Below, one piece after another: positions 25,329-37,820 of a stretch of DNA of 64,000 nucleotides. How positions within the stretch are numbered: position 1 is the stretch's first letter; the number at the start of each line of letters is the position of its first letter. The position numbers and the translations under genes are program-made. This stretch comes from Hibiscus mutabilis (lineage: Eukaryota > Streptophyta > Magnoliopsida > Malvales > Malvaceae), in assembly GCA_019671005.1 (NCBI GenBank), contig CM033747.1, forward strand, positions 23,959,188 to 24,023,187, written 5' to 3'. The notes under the pieces are model-generated. The model was not told the DNA's origin. It searched no databases and was given only the letters and a program-made list of their open reading frames with translations.

Positions 25329-26306
25329 AACTATATTCAACAACATATTGGACATATATCAATAGTGTTCCCTTGGATCGAAACAAGATATTGGATACAC
25401 GAATTCCTACTCCTCGCCAAATCAATGAATGGTCTAGTCCCTCTACCTCGCCAATTGACCAATAACACAATCATCCCTCCCTCTCGCCACAATAAAGGTT
25501 GTAGCCCAAGGGCCATAGTCAACCCGTACCAATGAGCTCATGAATTCTATGGCATGCCAATTGTATCCAATGTCTTTTTGAATCCAAGGTTCAATAACAA
25601 TAACGATGTCGATGCCAATAACAATGACAATGACCATATCGATGGCAATAACGGTGACAATATCAATGTTGATAGCAATGGCAATATTAGTAGCAATGTT
25701 TCAATGACAATGGCAATATCAATATTCAATGTCTATGACAATGACAATATCATTATAAATAGCTATGGCAATGACAATATTGATGTCCGATGATCGATGT
25801 TTCTATATTTCGATGCTTTAATGATGTCGATGACAATAACAATGTTTCAATAAACAATATTTCAATGCAATAACTTACCGATGCTTACCAATATAGTCTC
25901 CAAAGAGATTTGATGCAATATACTTAGACACAATGTTCGCTATGCAATATTCAATGTCAATAAAATCGAAAAAGGCACCTAGCCTATTCTCAAGACTTCG
26001 ACTACACTCACCTTGCTTTCTGCAGCTCCTACGACTCTCGGATTGCCACTCTCTTGTTCCTAGCTTTAGATCGAGATGATGGTTTTTCCTTCTCCAACTC
26101 TTGAGCTAGGTAAAGACAAGAGGAGGTGTTAAAATCAACACAACAATATGTTCGATAGCTTCAACTTTTTATGGATTTGAGCTTAGGAGATAAGGGTCTA
26201 TCTATTATGTTCGATATCTTCAACTTTTTATTAAGCATAAATTATCCATGGAATCAATGAACCGTTTAGGGGCTTTAGCTTACCAAATCGATGGCTACAC
26301 GAGGGC

Positions 26307-28197
26307 TGTAACATCCTAAATTTGGGCCTAGATGTTAGCTAGATCGATTAGATGGTTTAGGGGAACCAGATTAGGCGATTCGATCTAATTTCAGGAATTA
26401 ATTCATAATAAATTGATTTTGGTTAAAATAAAATACGAAAAAATACTATAAAATGTTTAATTAGTGTTATAAGGGTTTTGGGAAACTCAATTTGATGAAA
26501 TAAAATCGGATTTTGGGACATTTTGGTTTGGTGACTAAAATGTAAAGTTTCAAAACTGTTTTGGTGACTAAATCGTAAAATAGTCAGAACTTAAAATCTT
26601 TAAGGAGCTAATTTACCAAAGTCTTTAACCAGATTTCCCCCATAATTTAGGATATTTTAAATGGTTTTTAAAAGGTTATTAAATAAAAATAAAAGAGATT
26701 TGATTAAAAGGAATTTTAATAACCAATTTCATTTTCTTACGTAACTACTTTTGCTCTCAACTTTCTCAGCAGCCAAACTATCAATTTTTCTCTAAAATGC
26801 TCAGGAATCATTCCTTTTTTATTTCCTTTTGATTTCTTGATTGATTCCTTTGATTTTTACACCAAATTCTATTTGTTTTCATGGAGATTTCATTCAAATC
26901 TTGCCAATTAAGGAGGAAATCAGCAATTAGAGGTGCTTTTCATTTCTCTCCTCCAATTAAAGGTTATTTACTAAAATTCTCAAGTTTTTGATTCTTTACA
27001 ACTAATTTTTGTTATGTATTTATGATTAAATCATGATTATAATGTTTTAATTGATTTTTGATAAGAAATTTGGTGGATCTTGATAATGGATCTATTTTGT
27101 GTTGATTCTAATTGGTTTAGATCACATATGAGATGTGTTTTAATGTTGTGAAAAGAGATTAATAAAAAGAATCTCGAGAATAAGTTAATTGCTAATTTTC
27201 TAGGTTGTAAATAGTTAGATTTTGAGGTGATCTTGATGTTGTAAGGTTGTTGGAGGTATAAGGTTGACATACTATTGTTTTTGGATGTTAATTGATGATG
27301 TTAAGATGTTAAAATGGTTAGGTTTTGGCTGGTCTTTGTTTAGGTTGAGTTTTGTAATGATTTTGATTGTGTTAAGAAAGTGTTTGATGGTTTTTAGTGA
27401 GGCAAAGTTGAGAGGAGTTGTTGCTGGAAATTAGAGGTGTATTGTAATGCATTAATCCTTTGTTTTTGTGTGGGTAAAATAGGGGAGACGGATCCTTCAT
27501 CTTTTGAAGAGGTTTCGGAAGCTTGATTTCGCATCGGCTAGTGGAGCGTTGTGTTGTCGGTGAGTGGAAACGAGGTTTACTGCTTTACAAAGGTTTGAAA
27601 ATGATTTTGGAAGTTTAGAATAAGCTTGAAATGATTGTCTAAGATCGAACGTAAGTATTAGGCGATTATGCTCTCAATTTTGATTCGGCAAAGTTGATTT
27701 TTCTCGTGCCTAAGCTTATGTTTTGATACCTACTGTTTTATGCATGTTTTGGAAATGGATTATGACACAAATGATATATATTGATGATATTTGAGAATAG
27801 AAAATGATTTGTGGAAAGGATTTCAATGATATGTAAATGCATGTGTTTGTTGCATTGGAAATTGGTTTGAATGGTGCATATGAAAAACAGTGAGGTATCA
27901 TGTTTAAAGTGGAATATATTGGCAAGTGCCAATGATTAAATGTTATTGGATATAGTTGGCATGTTATAAGGTTTAAAGTGCACTATAATAAGTCGCCACG
28001 TGTATCGAGGGTTAATTGTACCATTTTCTCCATCATGGGAACCGCAGCGGTCAAGGATTTAATTGTGTCGTATTCTCTCGCAGGTGGATTAAGTATCACA
28101 ATGGTTGAGGGGCTAAAAGTGTCATTTGCTCATATTATAGATAGTATACATCATAACCATTGAGGGGTTAAATATTTCGTTTGCTCCAGTTATGGAT
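26307..28197 (+). repeat. E3: partial gypsy-type LTR
   Basis: Starts TGTAACATCC abruptly where E1 homology ends. The style (GACTAAAATGTAAA-like words, long AT-rich non-coding sequence) fits a long chromovirus LTR, but there is no internal region and no second copy in the window. It is replaced at 28198 by the E4 LTR. The orientation is a guess and no coding sequence is visible. Confidence 0.45.
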
Positions 28198-28476
28198 TGT
28201 AATCACCATTTTACGTCCGGTCATTCCATTCGAACAATTCAAATAATTAAACCAAAATCCAAAAAAATTAAGAGTCCAAAAATTCAAAATCCAAAAACAG
28301 TCCAAAAGACATTAATCCAATAATCGGCCCAATATTACAAATCTGCCAAGCCCACATACCATTACAAACAACCCATATACCCATTTAATCCCTTATCCCA
28401 ACTAAGCCCAAATGACGCAACCAATATAAATCCTCAACCCTTGAACTGGCTGAACCGGTTACCTCAGTCCCTTGGT

Positions 28477-28490
28477 CCCCCCCCCCCCCC
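28477..28490 (+). repeat. Run of 14 C in E4 LTR
   Basis: Uninterrupted C14, about 90 bp upstream of the TATA box at 28581. The opposite strand is a G14 run. Confidence 0.9.
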
Positions 28491-28580
28491 TTCATCCTAC
28501 AGACCTGCAACAACCATAACGCAGCAGTGCATGCAGACATTACAACCATTTTCTTTTGTTTTTATCAAGTGTAATTCGGC

Positions 28581-28588
28581 TATAAAAG
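28581..28588 (+). promoter_or_regulatory. TATA box of E4 LTR
   Basis: TATAAAAG in GGCTATAAAAGCC, 380 bp into the LTR in sense, followed by A-rich leader-like sequence. Confidence 0.55.
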
Positions 28589-30354
28589 CCAAACAAATAC
28601 ATGTAAACCCTGAGACGGGTATTTCGAAATCAATGCAAAAAAAGCACACAAAAAAAATCAAAGCAAAATATTTCTTTTTCATTAGGGTATCAAAAAGTAG
28701 TTTAGGGTTAGCCTGGTTACCGTCGCCGGCGACCTTCCTTCCACCATATCTGCTTCTCCATTCACCGTCCTTGTTTCAGGATCCAAAAATTTTGAATCGT
28801 TTTTTTCAAAGAAAAAGATTTAAGTTTTCAAAAAAAAATCAAAAAGGATTTGTTTTAAAAAAGGGGAAACAAAAGGGGGTTTTGTTTTAGTTTTAAAATC
28901 AGATTTTTTTCTTGTTTTCCAGATCTAGAATCAAAACTAAAAAAACAAAGGTGTTCCCAGATTTTCAAAAGAAGTTTTGGGTTTTTAAAATTTCAAATTG
29001 AAAACAAAAGGAGAAGATTCGAGATTTACCTTCGTTTGAGGGAAAGAGCTGTTTAAGGGGTTTGAACCGACTCATCTCCGGTGATCTTATCCGGTATGTG
29101 GAGAGTTCGGAGAGGCGCGCCGCCGATGACCGGCGCTCTTGGCCTGCGATTTGGCTTTGAACAAAAGGGCATGGGCAGAAAACTCTTTGTTTTTCTTTGC
29201 AGAACGAAAATAAATCCTTTATTCCCTTTGATTCACACGTTTTTGCTAACTAATGCCTTTGTTTCTTTTTTTATTATTCCATCATTATGTTTGCTCATTA
29301 ATGCTATTTACTTTCTTTTGTATATTATTTATTAGGTTTTAAAGTGCCGTGTTCCTATGTCTTTACATCCCCATATATTACATAGTTATAGTTATACGTA
29401 TATCTATATATTTTATATTGTTATACGTAATATATATACATTACCGTTCATGTACTACATTAAATTATATTTGTCATAATGTTTATTATATTATATTTAT
29501 TTGTATCATTTATTTATTGTTCGATCGGCCTTACAGTGACCTGCAATGAGGTATGATCCGTATTATTCATGGCACGTTAAACCTAACTCACTAACATCTA
29601 ATTTCTAACATTTAATTTCTCGCATTTAATTTTCTACAATTTTAATTTTTGCATTTAATTTTTAGCATTTAATTTTTGTTTTTTTATATTCGATCCGGTC
29701 CTCTTCTGGATTTCTTTTAATTATTCGATCCGGTCCTCTTTTATTTATTTGATCCCGTCCTTTTCTCGTATTTATTTAATTGTTCGTATTTATTTTCCTG
29801 CACTTATTCTTATTGTCTTTATTCATTTTATTTATTTATTCGCTTATTTTGTGACATGCATTAATTTGTCATTCATTTAACTTTTAGTCTATTTAATTTC
29901 ACATTGTTAATTAATTAATTTAACTTCTAAAAAATAGGTATTTATTAATTCCAGTATTTGTGTCGTAACAATCCTGTTTCATTAGATGTTGAACAAATAT
30001 TCGAATTAATTCTTATTATTTGAAGGTAAACCTTAACTTGAAATAAAATTTTGATAATTCATGACATCATTATTAATTGTTTGCATCATGCATAAAGGTG
30101 ACGTACTTGAGTCGAACTGTAAATTAACACGGTAGTCGGGCTTATTTGATGTCGGTTTAATCTACAGTCTGATGTACAGTCAGCCTCATTAATTAAACGG
30201 ATAATTAATTCGAACCCACTAAATTGTTAAAACCCGTTCAAATTAAAGTTTATATTCGACCAAGAATAGTCAATTAAAGTCAATTTTGAATTTTAATAAT
30301 TTCCATCGATCAAAAGCAGCGTATGTTTTGGTACCGATATTCGGGCATGATGGG

Positions 30355-30454
30355 GGTGCTAATCCTTCCCCACACGTAACCAACTCTCGGACCCTTTTTT
30401 AAGAATTTGTGATTTTATGGTGCCCGACCTACCTTAGTGGCTGGTGGTGACTCC
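30355..30454 (+). promoter_or_regulatory. Conserved Tat U5 block, E4 LTR
   Basis: GGTGCTAATCCTTCCC, ACACGTAACCAACTC and GGTGGTGACTCC in the same order and spacing as in both E2 LTRs, while the rest of the LTR does not align by eye. Confidence 0.75.
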
Positions 30455-30591
30455 AACTCTTCGTTTTTTTAAATGAAAACACATTTTTAAAACAAAAATT
30501 TCAAAACACAAAACCAAATAAATATTTATTTTTTTGCGATTCCGAACTTGAAACCTTAAACTTTTGAATTTTTAAAATTAGGGTCGCTACA

Positions 30592-33540
30592 ACTGGGGAA
30601 ATTTTTTTAGAGTTAAGCCAAAAAAACATATATTGCTTTAATCGTTGGAAATTTTTGAAATTCAGATTGACTTTAATTAATTTGTTCTTTCTCAAAGATA
30701 CACTTTAATTTAACGGGCTTTGATAATTAGTGGCCTCGCATTAATTGCTCGTTTAATTTTTAAGGCATCATCGACATGTGTTGCATCATGCTCATCAAGC
30801 TCTATACTCGAGCTTTGTCCCTTAAATGGGAGTGAAACGCCATATACCCAAGTGAGCAGCCCTCCACGGGTCGGTAATTCACTCCCGGGATCTACGCCTT
30901 TTGACAAGTGAGCAGCCCTCTACGTCATTAGGTCGTGCTTTCCCTCGAACCGAATCCGATTCGCAAGCTTGTCATGGGCCAGAATCGAAGTTCTTGTTAT
31001 CTTAGTAGATAATAAGATAGGTTCGAGTACCCATCTCTAGAACCCGAACCACATGTGTGAGAATCTAGGAAGCCCACCCTTTAGAGCCATGAGGACAACC
31101 ATAGAAATCTAGAATTCATGTTGTTAGGCCGCTTTGGTGTGTTTATTCGATTCCCATTCTTTATTTGTATATTTGTATATTAACACACTCATCTTGTCTT
31201 GTCTGATTGTTTTTGTACATATTCATGGCACTTCCACATAAAGTGTTGAGTAGAGAACAGTTCAAAACTTAGGGCTTTCGTAATGGAAGAAAGAGTCTAT
31301 AATGACGAGTTAAAGAATTTTTGAAGCCCAGGTGGGGCATGTGCTAATCTAAACGTGCCTTATATGACATTCATTCTCTTTACTCGTTGTAATAAGACTT
31401 GATCTTTATTATGAAAAGTCGTTCAACGAGAATGTTTGTCGATCAATACTTTTTGCATCCATTTGTACATTGTCCATTATTTCTTTCCACTCATAATGAT
31501 TACACTCAGCATTAACTTCACTTATTCGCATCACACATTAATTTTATTCATTTGTATGACAGTTGCATTGTACGTAGATCTCATTCATTTGCACGGTAGT
31601 TGCATCATACGAGCATTTAGCATAAACTTTATTTACTCACACAATGGTCGCATTCAACATTAATCCACAAGGTAATTGCATTCAACATTAATTTTTCTTA
31701 TTGGCACAATAGTTGCATTGTACAAATTGTATCTCATGAGCGTTTAGCAAACAATCTCATTCACTTACATCGTAGTCGCATCACATCATCTTTAAATACT
31801 AGTTATTCATCCACTCGCATCAACATCTATACATTGGCATTGCATTTAAATACATGCATTTCCTCATTCACCATCACACCTGTTCAAAATAAAGAACCTG
31901 TCATGTTCGACAAAGATGATGCCCCAACCGGCAGAAAAAAGGGGGCAAGCTTTATCACCCATATTTGCAATTCTAACAGTGTAAGTAAGTCCGCATTGGG
32001 GGCACCCAAGCACCCCCTTAGTAAGTTTACATTCAAAAATAAAAGGCCCGAATGTGCTTTCAATTTTTGCAATGACCTAAGGCAACATATTCAAAGTTTC
32101 AATAAAAAGATGCAAATTAGTTTCATTTCTCTTCACTTTGTGTATATATTTATCTATTGGGTCCTTGTATATCAATTGCACAAGGGACATTGACCCGAAG
32201 GTTGAGCCGAATAACCTGTGTCTAATTGAAATCTTAAGCTGCAGAGATTACGAATGTGTGACTTGCATTTCACATTAAGGACCACCTAATAACAAATCAA
32301 TGCAATTTAATGTTCAAAGCCTGGTAATAGGCATTTTTCAAAAAAGCACTTTAAAGCCTGGTAATAGGCATTTTTCAAAAATTTAATTTAATCAAATAGC
32401 ACTCCAATGTTCGAAACCTGTTAATAGGCATTTTCGGATAAGAGTGTGGAATTTTTGGGGTACTCCGTTGAAGCCTATTCTAATTGAAACCCTTCACTTC
32501 ATGAGTGATGGTAATATTTTCAAAGTCATGACAATGCCAAGTAGCTCGAGAATTTATTGTTTGCTCCATCATTTATTTTGAGCCAAAGGAATGTGATTAA
32601 TTGAATTCCCCAAACAAAAATAAGACAAAAGTGAACCTGCCAAAGGTAAGTTGGTTAAGCACCGAAATAACTTAAAATACACCTCGCATCTTCAAACATC
32701 AATTCAGCAATTGAGGTCTCTTAGACACATGATTTGCTTGGGGCAATCCTCGGCAAGCTATTTTCAGTGTTGCTCGTGCACTTGATATTCGAGGCATTCA
32801 ATCTAGCTTGATATATTCACAATTTGAAAAGAAAAACTCAGTTTTCTTAACAAGCATCTCACATTGAAATCATAACATGTAGCCTGAGATTTAAAAATAA
32901 AAATTTCTCTACATTACTTGCAAAGAAGCTTAAAAGCTCATGGACCAACCACAAATGAGCCCTCAGATTGTTACCTCAGCTCAAGAAAGCATTCACTAGT
33001 TGACCTTCGCCTATAAAGGTAACATTTCAGAAGAAGATAGTCAAACCCACAAGAGGTTGGGGCATTAGTGCATACAAGACAACAACCTATCCAGTCCACA
33101 AGACAAAATTGGGGCAAGAACAAGATCGAGCCACCAATATGGCCAGGAAGTCATGGGGCATTCCCTTTGAAGTCAACATCATGACCAACTGCATCACATG
33201 CCATTCATATCAACATCATGTCATTTAGCACATCATGCATTCGCATTAAATGCATACATTACACATCAAGTTAGATGCATTCATGCTAAGTGCATTTACT
33301 TCATTCATGCATAACAAACAGGTTCATAAATAAGAAGCCTCAATCATGGAAGACAACAACAAATTGGCCAGCCCTCAAGCACAAAGGGAAGCCGGACTAA
33401 CAAAGAATTTGAAACCTCAAATAAAGAGTATAACAACACCAAGCATGAAATGGCAGACCCTCAAAGCAAAAGAAGCCAACTTTAAACTCATACTTCGATT
33501 GAACAACACCTAACTATTATTTACTTCTATTTTTTAGGTA
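30592..33540 (+). other. E4 leader, non-coding
   Basis: Starts with ACTGGGGAA. No long frame. A small repeat, GCCTGGTAATAGGCATTTTT, occurs about three times at 32315-32430. Short open frames such as 31834-32193 show no domain. Confidence 0.55.
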
Positions 33541-33544
33541 TTGT

Positions 33545-34665
33545 CCCATCGTCAGTGTTGTAGCGGATCTATCACATTTATTTTCAACTCTCAACTCTCT
33601 ATCTCGACTCTTTGTCAGTGGTGTAGCGGATCAACTCATTTTCTTCATATCTTGACTCATCGTCAGTGGTGTAGCAGATCACCTAACTCTTTAGATCTTG
33701 ACTCTCCATCAGTGGTGTAGCGGATCAACTTTTATTCTTCAGATCTTGACTCACAATCGGTGGTGTAGCAGATCACCTAACTTTTCAGATCTTGACTCTC
33801 CGTCAGTGGTGTAGCAGATCAATATTTACTCTTCAGATCTCGACTCTCCATCAGTGGTGTAGCGGATCAACTTTTATTGTTCAGATCTTGACTCATCGTC
33901 AGTGGTGTAGCGGATCAACCTCTACTCTTTAGATCTCGACTCTCTGTCAGTGGTGTAGCGGATCAACATCTACTCTTCAGATCTTGACTCTTCGTCAGTG
34001 GTGTAGCGGGTTAACTTTTATTCTTCAGATCTTGACTCATCGTCAGTGGTGTAGCGGATCAACACCTACTCTTCAGATCTCGACTCTCTGTCAGTAGGAG
34101 TAGCGGATCAACTTTTATTCTTCAGATCTTGGCTCATCGTCAGTGGTGTAGCGGATCAACCAATCTTTCAAATCATGCTTCTTCATCAGAGTTGTAGCTT
34201 GATCAAATCCATCTTCAGATCTGGACTCATCATCGATGGTGTAAAGGATCAAAATCTCATCAGATCATGCATCTTCGTCAGAGTTGTAGCTTGATCACCA
34301 GTAACTCTTCAGATTATGCCTCTTCGTCAGAGTCGTAGCTTGATCACCAATAACTTCTCAAATCATGCCTCTTCGTCAGAATTGTAGCTTGATCACAATC
34401 TAATCACCAGATCATACATCTTCGTCAGAGTTGTCGCTTGATCACAATCTAATCACCAGATCATGCCTCTCCGTCAGTGGTGTAGTAGATCAAACCCATC
34501 TTTAAATCTTGCCTCTCCGTTAGTGGTGTAGCGGATCAAACCCATTTTCAAATCTTGACTCATCGTCAGTGGTGTAGCGGATCAATCAAATTTTTAGATC
34601 ATGCCTCTTCGTCAGAGTTGTAGCTTGATCAAACCCATCTTCAGATATTGACTCACCGTCAATGG
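33545..34665 (+). repeat. 48-bp satellite-like tandem array in E4 leader
   Basis: About 23 imperfect units. Two variants are present: one with GTCAGTGGTGTAGCGGATCA, mostly 33545-34160 and 34460-34600, and one with GTCAGAGTTGTAGCTTGATC, mostly 34180-34450. The array is interrupted at 34666 by the E5 LTR. Tandem arrays inside Tat/Ogre elements are known and can seed satellites. Confidence 0.85.
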
Positions 34666-36001
34666 TGTAACGACCCAGGTTTCGGGTTAAAGAATCGGGT
34701 CTTGGACTGAGTTTTGGGCCTGCGGTTCATGGCCCAATTACAAATGTGTAATTGGGCTTAGGGGTAAATATGGAAAAAGAAAATAGAAAGAAATAAAAAA
34801 GAAAAAAAAGGTTGTTTGAATTTTGAATAGTAAGTGGGTGGTTGGAAAGAATAAAGGGGAATGATGGAAGAGAGAAAAAAGGAAAAAAATGAGAATGGTG
34901 GGAGAGAGAGAAAAGAGAGGAAAAATTTGGGGTGAAAAGTGAGGAGGAATCAATGAATTGAAACATTTCAATTATGGTTTTGATAAGTGAACTTGTAGTA
35001 AATAAAGGGCAATGTGACCAAGATGTATTTTGGAGGGTTGTATGTTTACTCCCTATGTTGTACAAGTTTATTTTGATGTTTTGGACTTGTATGATGCTTT
35101 ATGTCTTGCTTTGAGGGGTTGGGATATGATTCGCATGCTTGGGTAGAGATCATGCCTATAGGATCTTTGATTAGATTTGCTATGGTTTGATTGATCCTCT
35201 ATCACGCTTATTTGATTGTGGAAATGTTGTGTAGAATGTTATATGATGTTCGTAAGGTGTTTGAAGTATGTTAGATTGAGCCAAAGTATCATATGTTCGA
35301 CCAAGAGGTCATTACAGGCCAGTCCGTATCGATATGGGTCCTCAGGGATCGGTACGCGGGTCTGTCTCGACTCAAATCTATGCAAAATTGCACAGGCATA
35401 TCAGTACGCCTTGTAGCTGTATCGACACGTATAGCTGAATTATACTTGGTGTCAGTACACGAGCAACTGTATCAGTATGCCCTTTAGTTATTGGAGTCTC
35501 ATATTTTTTATATTGAACAACCGTATCGGTACGCTTGAGGACCATATTGATACAGGTAAGGGGCATATTGGTACACAATTACTTATTTCTGGTAAAATGC
35601 TTTGCTAAAATTTGAATCTTTACAGTTTAGTCCCTATTTCTTGATCATGCAATTAAATGAGTTTGGATGGTCATTCTAAGTTATAATTTAACCAGAATGC
35701 ATGTAATATGATCAATTAAGGTTTGGTAACTTTGGATTTAAGTAATTCTTTATAATTTTGTGCAATTGCAATTTGGTCCCTAAAGTGCGTTCTTATTTAA
35801 TTGGATGCCAATTCGACGCTCAATTTAATTATAGATTTCACCGTTGCTAGCATGATCACCTTAGGACTTAATTAAGCATTTAGACAAGATAAAAGAAAAA
35901 AATGGATCATTTTCTGAATAAATCGTTTGGGTTTGTTTCAGCAAACCTAATATAGCTTGCTCGGTTCAGTCTGACGTCTAGGCCGGGTCAAAAGGGTCAC
36001 A
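34666..36001 (+). repeat. E5 5' LTR
   Basis: A 1336-bp LTR, TGTAACGACCC to GGGTCACA, followed by a primer site. Contains paired palindromes at 35326-35574. It is inserted in the 48-bp array of E4. Confidence 0.8.
35326..35574. repeat. Paired-palindrome array, E5 LTR
   Basis: Arms at 35326/35346 (N10), 35398/35419 (N11), 35449/35469 (N10), and 35523/35544/35565 (N11, N11). It lies about 430-675 bp from the U5 end, the same relative place as in E1 and E9. Confidence 0.75.
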
Positions 36002-36006
36002 TTTAG

Positions 36007-36019
36007 TTGTATCAGAGCC
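36007..36019 (+). other. E5 primer binding site
   Basis: TTGTATCAGAGCC, one mismatch from the initiator-Met tRNA site TGGTATCAGAGCC, six bases after the LTR end. Confidence 0.75.
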
Positions 36020-36275
36020 AGGTTATGATTGTTGGGAGGTATGTTGTGTTGTTTGAGAAGATGTTGATTTTTGTATGATATTTATAGTGTTTGATCATAT
36101 GAATTTATGTTTGGAATGTGATATTTTGGGTTTGAATCTTAGGGGCATATTGCCTTATTATTACAAGTGTAAAAGAATTTTGTTTTCGAAAAGTGAACAT
36201 CTTGGATCCTTGCTTGAAGCTAGCCTAATTATATTTTTGGTTATATTTTCATGCTATAGATACACATTTTTGAGT

Positions 36276-37531
36276 ATGCCACCGAGACGAGAACTTAGGT
36301 CGAACTTGAATAACGCTGCCGAAGGCATGTAGTTGAGGGTGAGAAAGTGCACCCTGAGGGGTTGCAACCTCCTTCGCCTGATCTGCCAGTTGGGGTGGAT
36401 GTTGGGCAAGCATCGCCAGTTCCACCTGGTCCAGTCTTTGGGGATATGACGCTATTGATTCAGACAATGATTGAGGCTTTTTAGGTAGTTGTTGCAAGAG
36501 TGCATGTTCAGGCACCAGCACATGCAGTAGCTATTAACACAGGTATTCCATTAGAGCATTTGTGTAGTTTGGAAGGTTCTGAGTTCACAGGTTTAGCTCC
36601 TGAGGTAGCTAAGGAGTGCTTTGCGAGTACCGAGATGATTCTTGGTCAGATAGAGTGCATGGTTGTGCGAATGTTGGGCTGCATTGTATCTTTGCTTCAT
36701 GGAGATGGCTATAGCTGGTGGACGCTTCTATCGTGGGTATGGCACCTGTAGATGTGACATGAGAGTTCTTTTGTGCCACTTTTCAGAAGAAGTATTGGGT
36801 TCCCGATACCACAATAAAAAATCGATAGTTTATGGCATTGGTCCAGGGTGACATGTCTGTGTCGGAATACGAGGTTCAATTTGTTCAGTTGAGCCAGTAT
36901 GCACAGCGTCAGTGATGTGATCACTTCTGTTATGGGCTGGTTAAGAAAGTAAAGACTTATATGTTGGCTATAGATTACATAGAGTTTGATGTCTTGGTTT
37001 CTCGTGCTAAGGATCATGTTTAGGGAGTTCTAGTGCTGGAAAGAGGATTGTCGAGTCGGATGCATGTAGAGACCGGTATAAGAAGCATCAGGATAGGATG
37101 TATCATCCTGATCAGAGACATGGTGGAGGTTATGCCAGGCGTGGGCAACAAGGTTAGAACACCTATGTTGGAGTGCCCGAGTGTAAGCGCTGTGGGAAGC
37201 GTCATTCGGGAGAGTGTTAGGCTACACATGGTACATGTTGGAGTTGTGGTTCACGAGATCATTTGAGACGTGACTGTCCGCATATGGCTAGGGATGGTCA
37301 GGCCCTTGCACCTATTGTCGTACCATAGAGATGCTGTGGGAGCGGCCGAGGGAATTTTTAGCTTAGGGAGGAAGGTCAGAGGATTATTGCTCATACCGTG
37401 GTGGTTCAGCCTGAGGGTGGTAGACCTGCGAGGATCTATGCGCATCACAGAAGGAAGAATAACACATATGTGATTGCAGGTACTTTTACTTTGCAGTCTA
37501 TGTTATTACTTTCTTTGATAGATTCTGGTTT
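36276..37531 (+). pseudogene. E5 gag and protease start
   Basis: ATG at 36276 opens MPPRRELRSNLNNAAEGM, then a stop and frameshifts. Recognisable blocks are EFTGLAPEVAKE (about 36580), LGCIVSLLHGDGYSWW (36680-36725), SEYEVQFVQLSQYAQR (36855-36905), the CCHC knuckle CWSCGSRDHLRRDC (37230-37275, all four ligands kept), and TFTLQSM...LIDSG, the protease catalytic Asp region ending at about 37530. At least six frame breaks. The protease sequence stops right after DSG where E6 begins. Confidence 0.8.
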
Positions 37532-37820
37532 TGCTGGAGTATGCTCAAAGATCAATCATAAGATGATTGTAAAAGACATATTTAATTTATCACGTTTATT
37601 AATATAAAGCCTTTATTATTATCCCAGTCATTATTCTGTGCATAAATAAATAAACTTAATTATAATAAAGTCCTTAGAATAATATGGTTATTCTTAAATG
37701 TCCTTAGTCGAGTATTATTGTGGGCATGGACAACAATAATGCATTAAGACTAATATGTAGTTGATTGATGACAAATTTTTGTCATTGACATAGAGATGTC
37801 AAAATCAATACATAAGTATG
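37532..37820 (+). repeat. E6 5' LTR, first part
   Basis: Begins TGCTGGAGTATG directly after the E5 protease DSG codons and ends with GTATG, the E7 target duplication. Continues at 42266. Confidence 0.7.
37816..37820. other. E7 target site duplication, left copy
   Basis: GTATG, repeated at 42261-42265 on the other side of E7. Confidence 0.85.

Larger units (their letters stand above)
1..26306 (-). mobile_element. E1: chromovirus-like Ty3/gypsy element, interrupted by E2
   Basis: Minus-strand LTR retrotransposon. The pieces are an LTR at 1-2419, an internal region at 2420-6321, and a second LTR at 6322-7002 plus 24654-26306. The two LTR parts align to the first LTR across the junction. LTR ends are inverted, TGTAACACC and GGTGTTACA. 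A Met-tRNA-type primer site borders one LTR and a purine tract the other, which fixes the minus-strand sense. The second LTR stops at about 26302, after the sequence matching 1805-1824, so about 595 bp of its sense 5' end is missing where E3 begins. The pol order and chromodomain remnant indicate a chromovirus; Tekay/Del is my best guess. The element is defective. Confidence 0.8.
24654..26306 (-). repeat. E1 5' LTR, U3-side part
   Basis: Continues the LTR split by E2, starting with the second GATAC. It matches 43-1824 of the first LTR, including two more paired-palindrome units (24692-24721, 24754-24783), a short 17-bp repeat (25254-25328) and the CAATGACAAT-rich part (25590-25860). Homology ends at about 26302. 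Confidence 0.8.
28198..34665 (+). mobile_element. E4: 5' part of a Tat/Ogre-type element
   Basis: LTR 28198-30591 (TGTAATCACC to GGTCGCTACA) followed by ACTGGGGAA and about 4.1 kb of leader. Identification rests on the U5 block shared with E2. The leader ends inside a 48-bp tandem array where E5 is inserted, so gag, pol and the 3' LTR are not in the window. The LTR start is less certain than its end. No convincing protein is encoded. Confidence 0.65.
34666..37531 (+). mobile_element. E5: 5' part of a chromovirus-like gypsy element
   Basis: LTR 34666-36001, primer site at 36007-36019, broken gag and the first codons of the protease, then truncated by E6. The gag start MPPRR and the zinc-knuckle-to-protease order are typical of Tekay/Del-type chromoviruses. 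Pol and the 3' LTR are absent from the window. Confidence 0.8.

Noticed and set aside
28441..28890. 149-residue open frame as a host gene
   Set aside because: Lies across the TATA box and leader of the E4 LTR, has poly-Pro from the C14 run and no recognisable domain.
33545..34665. CRISPR-like array
   Set aside because: Contiguous imperfect tandem repeats without unique spacers, in a plant retrotransposon leader.
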